A stretch of 34,895 bases of DNA from an uncultured Elusimicrobia bacterium (GCA_903889965.1 CAISZM010000007.1:1-34895); one strand, 5' to 3'. Positions 1 through 6,920 are shown, counted from the stretch's first letter. Translations and numbers: made by a program. Notes: generated by a model from the letters alone, not told the origin.

Positions 1-63
1 GCCCAAATAAAAAGGCCGTCGCTTTTCAGCGACAGCCTAAATATATGCGCGGGAAGGGAGTTG
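1..63. repeat. 63-bp direct repeat, copy 1 (tRNA-Leu 3' end plus terminator)
   Basis: Bases 1-63 are identical to 190-252 (offset 189) and may extend past the window start. The unit holds the last 17 nt of tRNA-Leu followed by its terminator on the minus strand. The first mismatch is at 64/253, inside the T-loop, so only the tRNA 3' end and its downstream sequence were duplicated. Confidence 0.9.
5..37 (-). terminator. duplicated copy of the tRNA-Leu terminator
   Basis: This is identical to the terminator at 194-226 and sits downstream, on the minus strand, of the tRNA-mimic element at 47-191. An element transcript reading past the first terminator would therefore end here. It is part of a 63-bp exact direct repeat. 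Confidence 0.8.
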
Positions 64-191
64 GCCACAACTCCGTTCGCGGCCGCCGCCGCTCACGGGT
101 CGCGGCCCCGGCTCCCTCGTCCGCCTGCTGGCTCCCTCAGTCCGCCTTTCAACTCCCTCCGCGGGACAAATTGTTGTCCCGCTTCCCGCGC
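47..191 (-). repeat. tRNA-mimic element A, linked to tRNA-Leu
   Basis: A 145-nt element on the minus strand. Its 3' end (plus 47-63) is an exact copy of the last 17 nt of tRNA-Leu. Its 5' end (plus 182-191) is the perfect reverse complement of the last 10 nt, forming a 10-bp terminal stem, GCGCGGGAAG/CTTCCCGCGC. The antisense copy resumes after a 22-nt hairpin (161-182) with CAACTCC at 150-156, which pairs with GGAGTTG at 57-63. The GC-rich core (about 64-149) resembles the core of element B. It could be a small mobile element targeting tRNA 3' ends or a structured RNA co-transcribed with the tRNA. I recognise no family for it. Confidence 0.75.
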
Positions 192-252
192 CCAAATAAA
201 AAGGCCGTCGCTTTTCAGCGACAGCCTAAATATATGCGCGGGAAGGGAGTTG
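190..252. repeat. 63-bp direct repeat, copy 2 (in the functional tRNA-Leu)
   Basis: This is the partner of the repeat at 1-63. This copy belongs to the intact tRNA-Leu and its terminator. The two copies flank the unique part of the tRNA-mimic element at 64-189. Confidence 0.9.
194..226 (-). terminator. rho-independent terminator of tRNA-Leu
   Basis: On the minus strand a 9-bp stem, GGCTGTCGC/GCGACGGCC with one G-U pair, has a 6-nt loop (TGAAAA) and is followed by a run of T. It begins ten bases after the tRNA-Leu 3' end. An identical copy lies exactly 189 bp away at 5-37. Confidence 0.85.
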
Positions 253-318
253 AACCCATAAGACCTTTCGGTCACACGGTCCTGAGCCGTGCGCGTCTGC
301 CAGTTCCGCCACCCGCGC
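236..318 (-). tRNA. tRNA-Leu (anticodon CAG)
   Basis: An 83-nt class II tRNA on the minus strand. The 7-bp acceptor stem GCGCGGG/CCCGCGC is perfect. The anticodon loop CTCAGGA is closed by CACGG/CCGTG and gives anticodon CAG. A long variable arm is present, as expected for leucine, and the T-arm carries GTTCAA. CCA is not encoded. It reads a common leucine codon (CUG). A TATAAT on the minus strand (plus-strand 368-373) may be its own promoter, or it may be co-transcribed from tRNA-Tyr. Its 3' end is followed by a terminator and then by a structured element that copies this tRNA's 3' end. Confidence 0.96.
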
Positions 319-334
319 ATTAAAACCTGAAACC

Positions 335-374
335 GCGAGCCCTGCCGGCCCGCTTTTCAACAGTCGTATTATAT
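335..374 (-). repeat. partial third copy of the tRNA-mimic element
   Basis: A 7-bp hairpin at 335-353, followed by TTTTCAACAGTCG and an AT-rich stretch, resembles the 5' end of element B plus its flank (490-535). Only the 5' portion remains, ending close to the tRNA-Leu 5' end at 318. It may be a decayed element, or a leader structure for tRNA-Leu, because TATAAT on the minus strand (368-373) falls inside it. Confidence 0.4.
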
Positions 375-520
375 GGTTGGGGAAGGATTCGGTCACAGCT
401 CCAGCCCTCGCCGTCGCTCGGCCTGGGTCGCGACCCCGGCTCGCCGCTGCGGCCTACTGGCCTCGCGGCTGCGCCTTTCGAATCCTCGCGCGAGCCAAAC
501 TGTTGGCTCGCTTCTCAACC
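375..520 (-). repeat. tRNA-mimic element B, linked to tRNA-Tyr
   Basis: A 146-nt element with the same plan as element A but with ends matching tRNA-Tyr. Its 3' end (375-391) is an exact copy of the last 17 nt of tRNA-Tyr. Its 5' end (511-520 and 479-486) is the antisense of the same region, interrupted by a 22-nt hairpin at 490-511. The core shares blocks with element A, such as GAAAGGCG and CGCGACCC on the minus strand. It lies directly downstream of tRNA-Tyr, separated by an AT-rich spacer. No terminator is duplicated with it, unlike element A. Confidence 0.75.
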
Positions 521-535
521 GTCAGTTATATATAT

Positions 536-618
536 GGTTGGGGAAGGATTCGAACCTTCGTAGGGCGTAGCCCGACGGTTTTACAGACCGTTGCTTTTGA
601 CCGCTCAGCCACCCAACC
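536..618 (-). tRNA. tRNA-Tyr (anticodon GTA)
   Basis: An 83-nt class II tRNA on the minus strand. The acceptor stem is GGTTGGG/CCCAACC, the anticodon loop CTGTAAA (anticodon GTA) is closed by ACGGT/ACCGT, and there is a long variable arm as in bacterial tRNA-Tyr. The T-arm is GAAGG-TTCGAAT-CCTTC. CCA is not encoded. An extended -10 (TGCTACAAT on the minus strand, hexamer at plus-strand 655-660) lies about 37 nt upstream. Immediately downstream is a tRNA-linked structured element. Confidence 0.96.
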
Positions 619-654
619 GTATTGATTTAAAGAACAAATTTACTACGGATATAT

Positions 655-660
655 ATTGTA
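655..660 (-). promoter_or_regulatory. extended -10 promoter of tRNA-Tyr
   Basis: Reading the minus strand, TGC followed by TACAAT matches the extended -10 form TGn-TATAAT at five of six hexamer positions. Transcription would begin near 648, giving a leader of about 30 nt before the mature 5' end at 618. No convincing -35 is seen at 17 nt, which is usual for extended -10 promoters. Confidence 0.5.
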
Positions 661-719
661 GCAAAAAAACACGGGCTTGCAGTTCTCCTCGCGCGGCCCG
701 CCCGCCCGGTGTAAAATAG

Positions 720-725
720 TATAAT
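720..725 (+). promoter_or_regulatory. -10 element of the hyp operon promoter
   Basis: A perfect TATAAT lies 58 nt before hypC. No good -35 is visible at 16-18 nt. Transcription would start near 732, which places an 8-bp hairpin (GGATATTA at 736-743 with TAATATCC at 751-758) at the very 5' end of the mRNA, ahead of the GGAGG ribosome site. The region 619-777 otherwise contains only this and the opposing tRNA-Tyr promoter. Confidence 0.45.
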
Positions 726-735
726 TATGGTTCGG

Positions 736-758
736 GGATATTAATAAAACTAATATCC
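736..758 (+). promoter_or_regulatory. 5' leader stem-loop before hypC
   Basis: A perfect 8-bp AT-rich inverted repeat (GGATATTA / TAATATCC) with a 7-nt loop lies between the -10 element and the hypC ribosome site. It could be an operator for the regulators encoded in this operon, or an mRNA-stabilising 5' hairpin. Nothing in the sequence chooses between these. Confidence 0.4.
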
Positions 759-777
759 GGGTCAAGCTGGAGGAGCC

Positions 778-1038
778 ATGTGTCTTGCCGTTCCCGGTAA
801 AATAATCTCTATTGAAAACAATAACGCCCAGGTAGATTTCAGCGGCGTTAAAAGGGCGGTTTCGCTGGACCTGGTCCCTGGCGCCGGGAAAAACGATTTC
901 GTGCTGGTTCACGCAGGTTTTGCCATACAGGTGCTGGACCCGGCGGAGGCGGAGGAGACGCTGAAACTATTTCGCGAGATATACGGCCGCGAACACGGCG
1001 ACGCCGGTTCCGGACCGCTTTCCCATAAAAAGCCATGA
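778..1038 (+). CDS. hypC: HypC, [NiFe]-hydrogenase maturation chaperone
   Basis: HypC is a small chaperone that works with HypD to assemble and deliver the Fe(CN)2CO unit to the hydrogenase large subunit. The 86-residue protein begins MCLAVPGK, the invariant HypC N-terminus in which Cys2 contacts HypD and the apo-hydrogenase after Met removal. Length is typical (75-95 aa). A GGAGG ribosome site precedes the ATG. The last four bases overlap the start of hypD. The last 15 or so residues (after about residue 70) are beyond the conserved fold and look unstructured. Confidence 0.95.
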   Translation: MCLAVPGKIISIENNNAQVDFSGVKRAVSLDLVPGAGKNDFVLVHAGFAIQVLDPAEAEETLKLFREIYGREHGDAGSGPLSHKKP

Positions 1039-2165
1039 AGAAAAATTCCGACGCGGCGCGCTTCTCCTCCCCGCTCTGGCGGGACCGGGCTCTTGCGTCC
1101 TCGGCCTTTTCGGAGATGCAAAAGCTTTGCGCCGCGGCTGTGTCCAAAGCCGGCGGCGAGATAGCCTTTATGGAGGTATGCGGTACTCATACCATGGCCA
1201 TAGCGGCCAGCGGCATGCGCCGCCTGTTCCCGAAAGGGCTCCGCATGCTCTCCGGCCCGGGCTGCCCGGTCTGCGTAACCTCGCAGGGGGATATAGACCG
1301 CGTTCTGGCCCTCGCCCGCGTGCCCGGGGTCATAATCGCAACTTTCGGGGATATGATGAAGGTGAAAGGCTCGAAGGGCCTGGACTTGAACTCCATGAGG
1401 GAGCGGGGCGCCGACGTGCGGGTCGTTTATTCTCCGCTGGATGCCGTGGCGCTGGCCCAGGCGAATACCGGGCGGGAGGTCGTTTTCATAGGCGTGGGTT
1501 TTGAGACGACCGCGCCTGTCATAGCCGGCTCGGTCATTAGGGCTAAAAAGGCCGGCGTCAGGAATTTTTCCTCAACGTCCTTCTTTAAACTGGTGCCTCC
1601 GGCGCTTGAAGTCCTGCTTTCCGACCCCGGCAATAAAATTTCAGGCTTCATGCTGCCGGGCCATGTGAGCGCCATTATCGGGCTGGGCCCGTACCGTTTT
1701 GCGGCGGAAAAATACCGCGTTCCCTGCGTGGTAACAGGTTTCGAGCCGCTCGATATCCTCGCCGGCATAAACATGCTTCTTAAACAGGTCGTTTCCGGCC
1801 GGCCAGCGGTGGAGGATGAGTATTTCCGGGCCGTGCCGAGCGGGGGGAACCCGGCCGCGCTCAAGCTTATAAAGGAAGTGTTCACCGTTTCGGACGCTTC
1901 CTGGAGGGCCATAGGCGTGCTAAAAGGCTCCGGCCTCGCTTTCTCAAAGGCCTACGCCGCCTTCGACGCCGTGAAGCGCTTCAATATCCCGTATTCGGAC
2001 GCGCCGGAGCCGGCGGGCTGCTTATGCGGGAAAATATTGATGGGTAAGTCGCTTCCCCCTGAATGCAGGCTTTTCGGGAAAGCCTGCACCCCGTCTTCCG
2101 CCGTGGGGCCCTGCATGGTTTCTTCGGAGGGAGCCTGCGCGGCCTGGTTCAAGTACGGGGGATGA
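1035..2165 (+). CDS. hypD: HypD, hydrogenase maturation Fe-S protein
   Basis: HypD is the iron-sulfur scaffold on which the Fe(CN)2CO group is built with HypC and HypE. The 376 residues fit the family. Signature motifs are present: CGTHTMAI starting at Cys49, and GPGCPVC with Cys77 and Cys80. A C-terminal cysteine cluster (CLCGKILMGK and later Cys residues) should bind the [4Fe-4S] cluster. The start overlaps the hypC stop as ATGA, indicating translational coupling. Downstream a 70-base gap leads to an embedded LysR-type regulator. Confidence 0.96.
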   Translation: MKKNSDAARFSSPLWRDRALASSAFSEMQKLCAAAVSKAGGEIAFMEVCGTHTMAIAASGMRRLFPKGLRMLSGPGCPVCVTSQGDIDRVLALARVPGVIIATFGDMMKVKGSKGLDLNSMRERGADVRVVYSPLDAVALAQANTGREVVFIGVGFETTAPVIAGSVIRAKKAGVRNFSSTSFFKLVPPALEVLLSDPGNKISGFMLPGHVSAIIGLGPYRFAAEKYRVPCVVTGFEPLDILAGINMLLKQVVSGRPAVEDEYFRAVPSGGNPAALKLIKEVFTVSDASWRAIGVLKGSGLAFSKAYAAFDAVKRFNIPYSDAPEPAGCLCGKILMGKSLPPECRLFGKACTPSSAVGPCMVSSEGACAAWFKYGG

Positions 2166-2235
2166 ACGGACAACTTGCATCGGGCAACCGGGCGGAGCCC
2201 CCGGTCCATGCGCCTTACGCGCTCCGGGTATATTT

Positions 2236-3147
2236 ATGAACATAGAAACTCTTAAGGTTTTCCGGGATCTTTCCGATACCGGCAGTTTTTCCAAGACCGC
2301 GGAACTTAACTACATTTCCCAGTCCGCGGTGAGCCAGCAGATAAAGAAGCTGGAACTGGTCCTCAAGTGCAAACTTTACCACCGCCAGGCCGGGAAAATA
2401 CTGTTAACCGGGTGCGGAAAAAAATTCTACGAGGCTTCCCGCCGGATAGCCGTGCTCTACGACGACACGATAAGGTCCGTGCGCGCCCTTGGCGCCGAGA
2501 AGCCCGCCGAGGAAATAAAGATATCCACCATCTACAGCGCCGGCATTTATATCATCCAGAACTACATCAAGCAGTTCCTCTCCAGGAACCCGGGCACGAA
2601 GATAAGCGTGGAATATCGCCAGTTCTCGCAGATATATTCTGATATCTCCTCCGGCCGCGCCGATTTCGGTTTCATGGCCTGCCCGTACCGCAAATCATCG
2701 GGTCTTAAAATGGTGCCGGTAGCCAGGGACGAGATGGTCCTGATAGCGGGGACGCTCTCCCCGCTGGCCGGGCGCAGGAGCGTGAACGTGGGGGAGCTCG
2801 AGGGCCTCGATTTCATATTTTTCGACAAGGTCTTCCCGTCGCGGCGCTACATAGACGCTTTTCTGAGGCGTCACGGCGTCAAAGTGCGCGTTAAAATGGA
2901 ACTGGACAATATCGAGACCATCAAGACCGCCGTCGCCTCCGGAGCCGGGGTTTCTATATTGCCGCGCACCGCCGTCCGCGAGGACGAGAACGGGGTCAGC
3001 CTGCACGTGATGAGGATCTCCGACGCGCCGTTTCTGCGCCCGATATACCTTATACACAGCCGCTCGCGCGCGCTTTCCCCGGCTGCCAGGAATTTCATGG
3101 GGATCTTCGAAAAGCCGCGCAAGATCGCGGCGGGGAGGGAAGCATGA
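2236..3147 (+). CDS. LysR-family transcriptional regulator inside the hyp operon
   Basis: A 303-residue LysR-type regulator. It has an N-terminal winged helix-turn-helix (about residues 1-60, with SFSKTAELNYISQSAVSQQI) and a periplasmic-binding-like effector domain (about 90-295). It lies between hypD and hypE in the same direction, and its stop overlaps the hypE start as ATGA, so it is part of the operon rather than divergent as most LysR genes are. It may sense a metabolite and autoregulate hydrogenase maturation. The effector cannot be told from sequence. CysB/CysL-like subfamilies are alternatives. Confidence 0.92.
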   Translation: MNIETLKVFRDLSDTGSFSKTAELNYISQSAVSQQIKKLELVLKCKLYHRQAGKILLTGCGKKFYEASRRIAVLYDDTIRSVRALGAEKPAEEIKISTIYSAGIYIIQNYIKQFLSRNPGTKISVEYRQFSQIYSDISSGRADFGFMACPYRKSSGLKMVPVARDEMVLIAGTLSPLAGRRSVNVGELEGLDFIFFDKVFPSRRYIDAFLRRHGVKVRVKMELDNIETIKTAVASGAGVSILPRTAVREDENGVSLHVMRISDAPFLRPIYLIHSRSRALSPAARNFMGIFEKPRKIAAGREA

Positions 3148-4154
3148 CCGGTCCCGGCAAAGTGCTTCTGGGCCACGGCAGCGGAGGCCGCCTGAGCCGC
3201 GAGCTGGTGGAAAAAGTTTTTCTCAGGAGTTTTTCAAACCCGGCCCTGCGGCCGCTTGAGGACGCCGCCGAGATCACGGTCGGCGGGGCCTCGCTGGCTT
3301 TTACCACCGATTCCTACGTGGTTACCCCCGTGGAATTTCCCGGCGCCGACATAGGGCGCGTCGCGGTCTGCGGCACGGTCAACGACCTGGCCGTCAAAGG
3401 CGCGAGGCCGGCCGCGCTGTCCGCCGGTTTCATACTGGAGGAGGGGTTCCCGATGGAACTCCTTTTGCGCATAACGTCTTCCATGCGCCGCGCCGCCGCC
3501 GAGGCTGGCGTATCCATCGTGACCGGGGACACCAAGGTCGTTGAAAAAGGGAAAGCAGACGGGATATTCATAAACACCGCGGGCGTGGGCCTTATACCGC
3601 CGGGGCGCCGTCTAGCCTCAGCCGCGGTGAAGGCCGGCGACGTAGTCATAGTGAGCGGCCGCCTGGCCGACCACGGCGTTGCGGTCATGAACGCGCGCAA
3701 CAGGCTGGGTCTGGAAGGCGGGATCAGGAGCGACGCCGCTCCGCTTAACGCCATGATCGAGGCCGCGCTGCGCGTCCCGGGGGTGCGCTGCATGCGCGAT
3801 ATAACCCGCGGCGGTCTTGCCACGGTTCTTAACGAGGTTTCCGGCGCCTGCGGCCTGGGCGCCGAAATTGACGAGGATTCCGTCCCCGTCGCGCCGGCCA
3901 CCAGGAAAGCCTGCGCGCTGCTCGGCCTGGACCCGTTCTACGTGGCGAACGAAGGCAAGATAGCCCTGTTCGCCGCTCCCGGTTCAGCGGAAAAGATATT
4001 AAAGGCGCTGCGCTCGAACCGGTACGGCCGCCGGGCCGCCTTGGTGGGCCGTATGGTAAAAGAGGCCAGGCCGAGGGTGCGCCTTCAGACCTCGATAGGC
4101 GGCGCGCGGATCATGCTGTCGCTGGAAGGGGAGCAGCTCCCCAGGATATGCTGA
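3144..4154 (+). CDS. hypE: HypE, hydrogenase maturation carbamoyl dehydratase
   Basis: HypE uses ATP to convert the thiocarbamoyl group on its C-terminal cysteine, received from HypF, into a thiocyanate that supplies the cyanide ligands. The 336-residue protein has the GHGSGG N-terminal motif, the PurM-like ATP-binding core (TTDSYVVTP; VNDLAVKGARP) and ends exactly in PRIC, the catalytic C-terminal cysteine signature. Length is standard. It overlaps the preceding lysR by four bases and is followed after 28 bases by hypF. Confidence 0.96.
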   Translation: MTGPGKVLLGHGSGGRLSRELVEKVFLRSFSNPALRPLEDAAEITVGGASLAFTTDSYVVTPVEFPGADIGRVAVCGTVNDLAVKGARPAALSAGFILEEGFPMELLLRITSSMRRAAAEAGVSIVTGDTKVVEKGKADGIFINTAGVGLIPPGRRLASAAVKAGDVVIVSGRLADHGVAVMNARNRLGLEGGIRSDAAPLNAMIEAALRVPGVRCMRDITRGGLATVLNEVSGACGLGAEIDEDSVPVAPATRKACALLGLDPFYVANEGKIALFAAPGSAEKILKALRSNRYGRRAALVGRMVKEARPRVRLQTSIGGARIMLSLEGEQLPRIC

Positions 4155-4182
4155 CCGCCAGGGCGCCGTACTGATTTCCGCT

Positions 4183-6492
4183 ATGGTAAGGAAAAAAATA
4201 TTAATAAAAGGCGTAGTGCAGGGCGTAGGCTTCAGGCCGCATATCTACAAGCTCGCCCGCGCACATTCCCTGGCGGGCTGGGTCAGGAACGACGCCTCGG
4301 GGGTTACGGTTGAGGCCGAGGGCCCGGCTCCCGGACTTGCGGCTTTTATCCGGGATATCAGCCGCCTGAAACCGCCGGCCTCCCGGGTGGATTCGGTTTG
4401 CGTATCCGCAGTGCGGGCCTCGGGTGGAAAGGATTTTTCAATAGTCAAAAGCGGCGGCGCCGCGCCGGCTGCTGCCATGATCCCCGCCGACCTGGCCCTT
4501 TGCACGGACTGCCGGCGCGAACTGCTTGACCCAGCGGACAGGCGTTATCTCTACCCCTTTACTAACTGCACCAACTGCGGGCCGCGTTTTACCATAGTGA
4601 AAAGCGTGCCCTACGACAGGCCCGCCACTACCATGTCGGGGTTTAAGATGTGCCCCGACTGCCTGAAGGAATACGGGGACCCGCTGGACCGCCGTTTCCA
4701 CGCACAGCCGAACGCCTGCCCCGCCTGCGGGCCCTCGATCGCGCTGTCCGCCGGCGGAAGGACTTTTACCGGCCGCGGCGCGCTGGAAAAAACAGCCGGC
4801 CTGCTGCTCTCAGGGCGCGTGGGCGCCCTCCAGGGGATCGGAGGTTTTCACCTGGCCTGCCGGGCCGACGTCTTGGCGCCGATCAAGAAACTCAGGCTGG
4901 CAAAGCGCCGGCCGCATAAACCTTTCGCGCTGATGTTCCCTTCGCTGCGCGCCGCGCGGGAAGTGTGCCGAGTCTCCGCGGCCGAAGCCGCCGCGCTGAC
5001 TTCCCCGGAAGCGCCGGTAGTCATGCTGCGAAGGCGCTCAGGCGTTTTCGAGGCGGCTGCCCCGGGCCTCTCAAGGCTGGGAATTATGCTGCCCTACACG
5101 CCGCTCCACGCGGCGCTGTTCGCCGTCCTGGCCGCCAAGGGCTATGCCGGTCCCCTGGTCATGACGTCCGGTAATTTCCGGGACGAGCCCATCTGCAAGG
5201 ACGTCTCCGAGGCCGCTTTGCGCCTTTCCGGCGCGGCCTCTTTTGTGCTTTCCCATGACAGGCCGGTGCATAACCGGGCGGACGACAGCGTGGTTTTCGA
5301 GGCGGCCGGGAGCATACGTCTTGCCCGGCGGGCCAGGGGTTTCGTTCCGTCGGCCGTAAAGCTCGCCTCAGGGGGCAAACCAGTGCTTGCCTGCGGGGCG
5401 GACCTGAAGAACTCCTTCTGCCTGACACGCGGCAGGGAGGCTTTTATGTCCCAGCACATAGGGGACCTCTCGGAGCCGCTGAACCAGGAATTTATGACGG
5501 AGACGCTTTCCAATCTCCGCAGGCTGCTTAAAGTATCTCCGTCGGTTACGGTCTGCGATCTACACCCGGACTACGCCTCCTCGGCGCTTGCGCGCTCGCT
5601 GCCGGGCAGGAAGTTCGCGGTGCAGCACCACGCCGCCCACGCCGCCAGCGTGGCGGCGGAACACGGCCTCACGGGACCTTTCGCCGGCATATCTTACGAT
5701 GGGACCGGTTACGGTTCCGACGGGAAAATATGGGGTTCCGAATTCCTGGTTTTCGCCGACGGCTCATGGCGGCGGGCCGGGCATATTAAATATTTCCCGC
5801 TGCCCGGGGGGGATATCGGGGCTCTGGAGATATGGCGCCCGGCCCTGGCGCTGATAAAGGATGCCTTCGGCCGGGGCTGGCGGGTACAGTCCGGGAACCT
5901 GTTCGATAAGGTCTCGGCCAAAGACCTCTCCTCCGTGGAGCGGATGATAGAGACGGGCCTCAATTGCCCTATGACCTCCAGCATGGGCAGGCTGTTCGAC
6001 GCTTTCAGCTTTATTGCCGGATTGCGCGACGAGGCCACTTATGAGGCCCAGGGACCTATGGAGATGGAGAGTTCCCTTTCCGGCCGGAAAATATCCGGTG
6101 CTTACCGTTTTTGCCTCGACATGGCGGGTGATGTATTCGAAATAGACCCCGCCCCCGCGGTAAAGGCGGCCGTGGCGGACCGGCTTGCCGGCCGGGAGGC
6201 GGCCTTTATTTCTGCCCGGCTGCACCGCGGCCTGGCCAAAATTACCGTGGAGGCGGCTTCAGCCGTTTCCGTTAAAACCGGTATAAAGACCTTCTGCCTG
6301 TCCGGAGGGGTTTTTCAGAACCGGGTACTGCTTGAACTGGTGACCGAGGGATTGGAAAGGCGCGGTTTCAGCGTCTATTCAAATAAGCTTGTTCCGTCCA
6401 ACGACGGCGGCATAGCGCTCGGACAGGCCTGGTGCGCCCTGAAAGGCTGGCGCGAAGCCGGATCATCTGAAGGTGGGGGCGGTAAGGCATGA
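4183..6492 (+). CDS. hypF: HypF, carbamoyltransferase of hydrogenase maturation
   Basis: HypF transfers the carbamoyl group of carbamoyl phosphate, via carbamoyl-AMP, to the HypE C-terminal cysteine. Domains occur in the usual order over 769 residues. The acylphosphatase domain (about 1-90) has GVVQGVGFRPH. Two zinc-finger pairs follow, with Cys107/110/129/132 and Cys157/160/179/182. Then come a YrdC-like domain (about 200-380) and a Kae1/TobZ-like domain (about 390-760) with metal-binding His482, His483 and His486. The stop overlaps the next gene as ATGA. No Shine-Dalgarno is evident before the ATG. Confidence 0.96.
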   Translation: MVRKKILIKGVVQGVGFRPHIYKLARAHSLAGWVRNDASGVTVEAEGPAPGLAAFIRDISRLKPPASRVDSVCVSAVRASGGKDFSIVKSGGAAPAAAMIPADLALCTDCRRELLDPADRRYLYPFTNCTNCGPRFTIVKSVPYDRPATTMSGFKMCPDCLKEYGDPLDRRFHAQPNACPACGPSIALSAGGRTFTGRGALEKTAGLLLSGRVGALQGIGGFHLACRADVLAPIKKLRLAKRRPHKPFALMFPSLRAAREVCRVSAAEAAALTSPEAPVVMLRRRSGVFEAAAPGLSRLGIMLPYTPLHAALFAVLAAKGYAGPLVMTSGNFRDEPICKDVSEAALRLSGAASFVLSHDRPVHNRADDSVVFEAAGSIRLARRARGFVPSAVKLASGGKPVLACGADLKNSFCLTRGREAFMSQHIGDLSEPLNQEFMTETLSNLRRLLKVSPSVTVCDLHPDYASSALARSLPGRKFAVQHHAAHAASVAAEHGLTGPFAGISYDGTGYGSDGKIWGSEFLVFADGSWRRAGHIKYFPLPGGDIGALEIWRPALALIKDAFGRGWRVQSGNLFDKVSAKDLSSVERMIETGLNCPMTSSMGRLFDAFSFIAGLRDEATYEAQGPMEMESSLSGRKISGAYRFCLDMAGDVFEIDPAPAVKAAVADRLAGREAAFISARLHRGLAKITVEAASAVSVKTGIKTFCLSGGVFQNRVLLELVTEGLERRGFSVYSNKLVPSNDGGIALGQAWCALKGWREAGSSEGGGGKA

Positions 6493-6920
6493 AAGAAAAA
6501 CTCGTCAGGTTCGGAGTGTCGCTGGAGGCGGAACTCCTAAGGCGCTTCGACGCTTATATCGGCGCGGAAGGCTGCTCCAACCGCTCAAAGGCCATAGCCG
6601 GCCTTATACGGAAGGAATTCGTATCCGACGCTTTATCGGGCGGCGGCACTGTGGCCGGGGCCGTTACCGTAATTTACGACCTTGGCGCCAGGGTCGCGGT
6701 TATTAAACTGACGGGCATACAGCGCGCCAACGCCGGCATTATAATCTCCGTACAGCGCGTGCGCCTGGACCGCGGCAGCTGCATGGAGATAATGGCCGTG
6801 AAGGGCTCCGGGGTGAAACTGAAAGCCCTGGCCGATTCCCTGGCGGCCGTGAAAGGCGTAAAACACGCCGCCTTGAGCGTGACCGGGGGGCCATTCGCGC
6901 CTTCGGGGGGGGGCGCATGA
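6489..6920 (+). CDS. NikR-like ribbon-helix-helix regulator lacking nickel ligands
   Basis: A 143-residue protein with the NikR plan: an N-terminal ribbon-helix-helix (VRFGVSLEAELLRRFDAYI, then SNRSKAIAGLIR) and a C-terminal ACT-like ligand domain ending GVKHAAL. NikR normally represses nickel uptake when Ni binds three His and one Cys. Aligned on the conserved C-[LM]-E-I motif, the two His before it are both Arg (QRVRLDRGSC) and the upstream His is also absent. Only the Cys remains. It may therefore bind another ligand or act constitutively. It is translationally coupled to hypF and to the next gene. Confidence 0.85.
   Translation: MKEKLVRFGVSLEAELLRRFDAYIGAEGCSNRSKAIAGLIRKEFVSDALSGGGTVAGAVTVIYDLGARVAVIKLTGIQRANAGIIISVQRVRLDRGSCMEIMAVKGSGVKLKALADSLAAVKGVKHAALSVTGGPFAPSGGGA

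Noticed and set aside
45-625. Several open frames of 60-90 codons on both strands over the tRNA region
   Set aside because: They run through tRNA genes and GC-rich structured repeats, have low-complexity Arg/Pro/Ala products, and have no ribosome sites. They are shadows of the RNA genes and elements.
1-660. Integrative element attachment site, suggested by duplicated tRNA 3' ends
   Set aside because: The duplicated segments enclose only ~125 bp, with no integrase nearby in the window. The antisense left end is not explained by integrase-mediated insertion.
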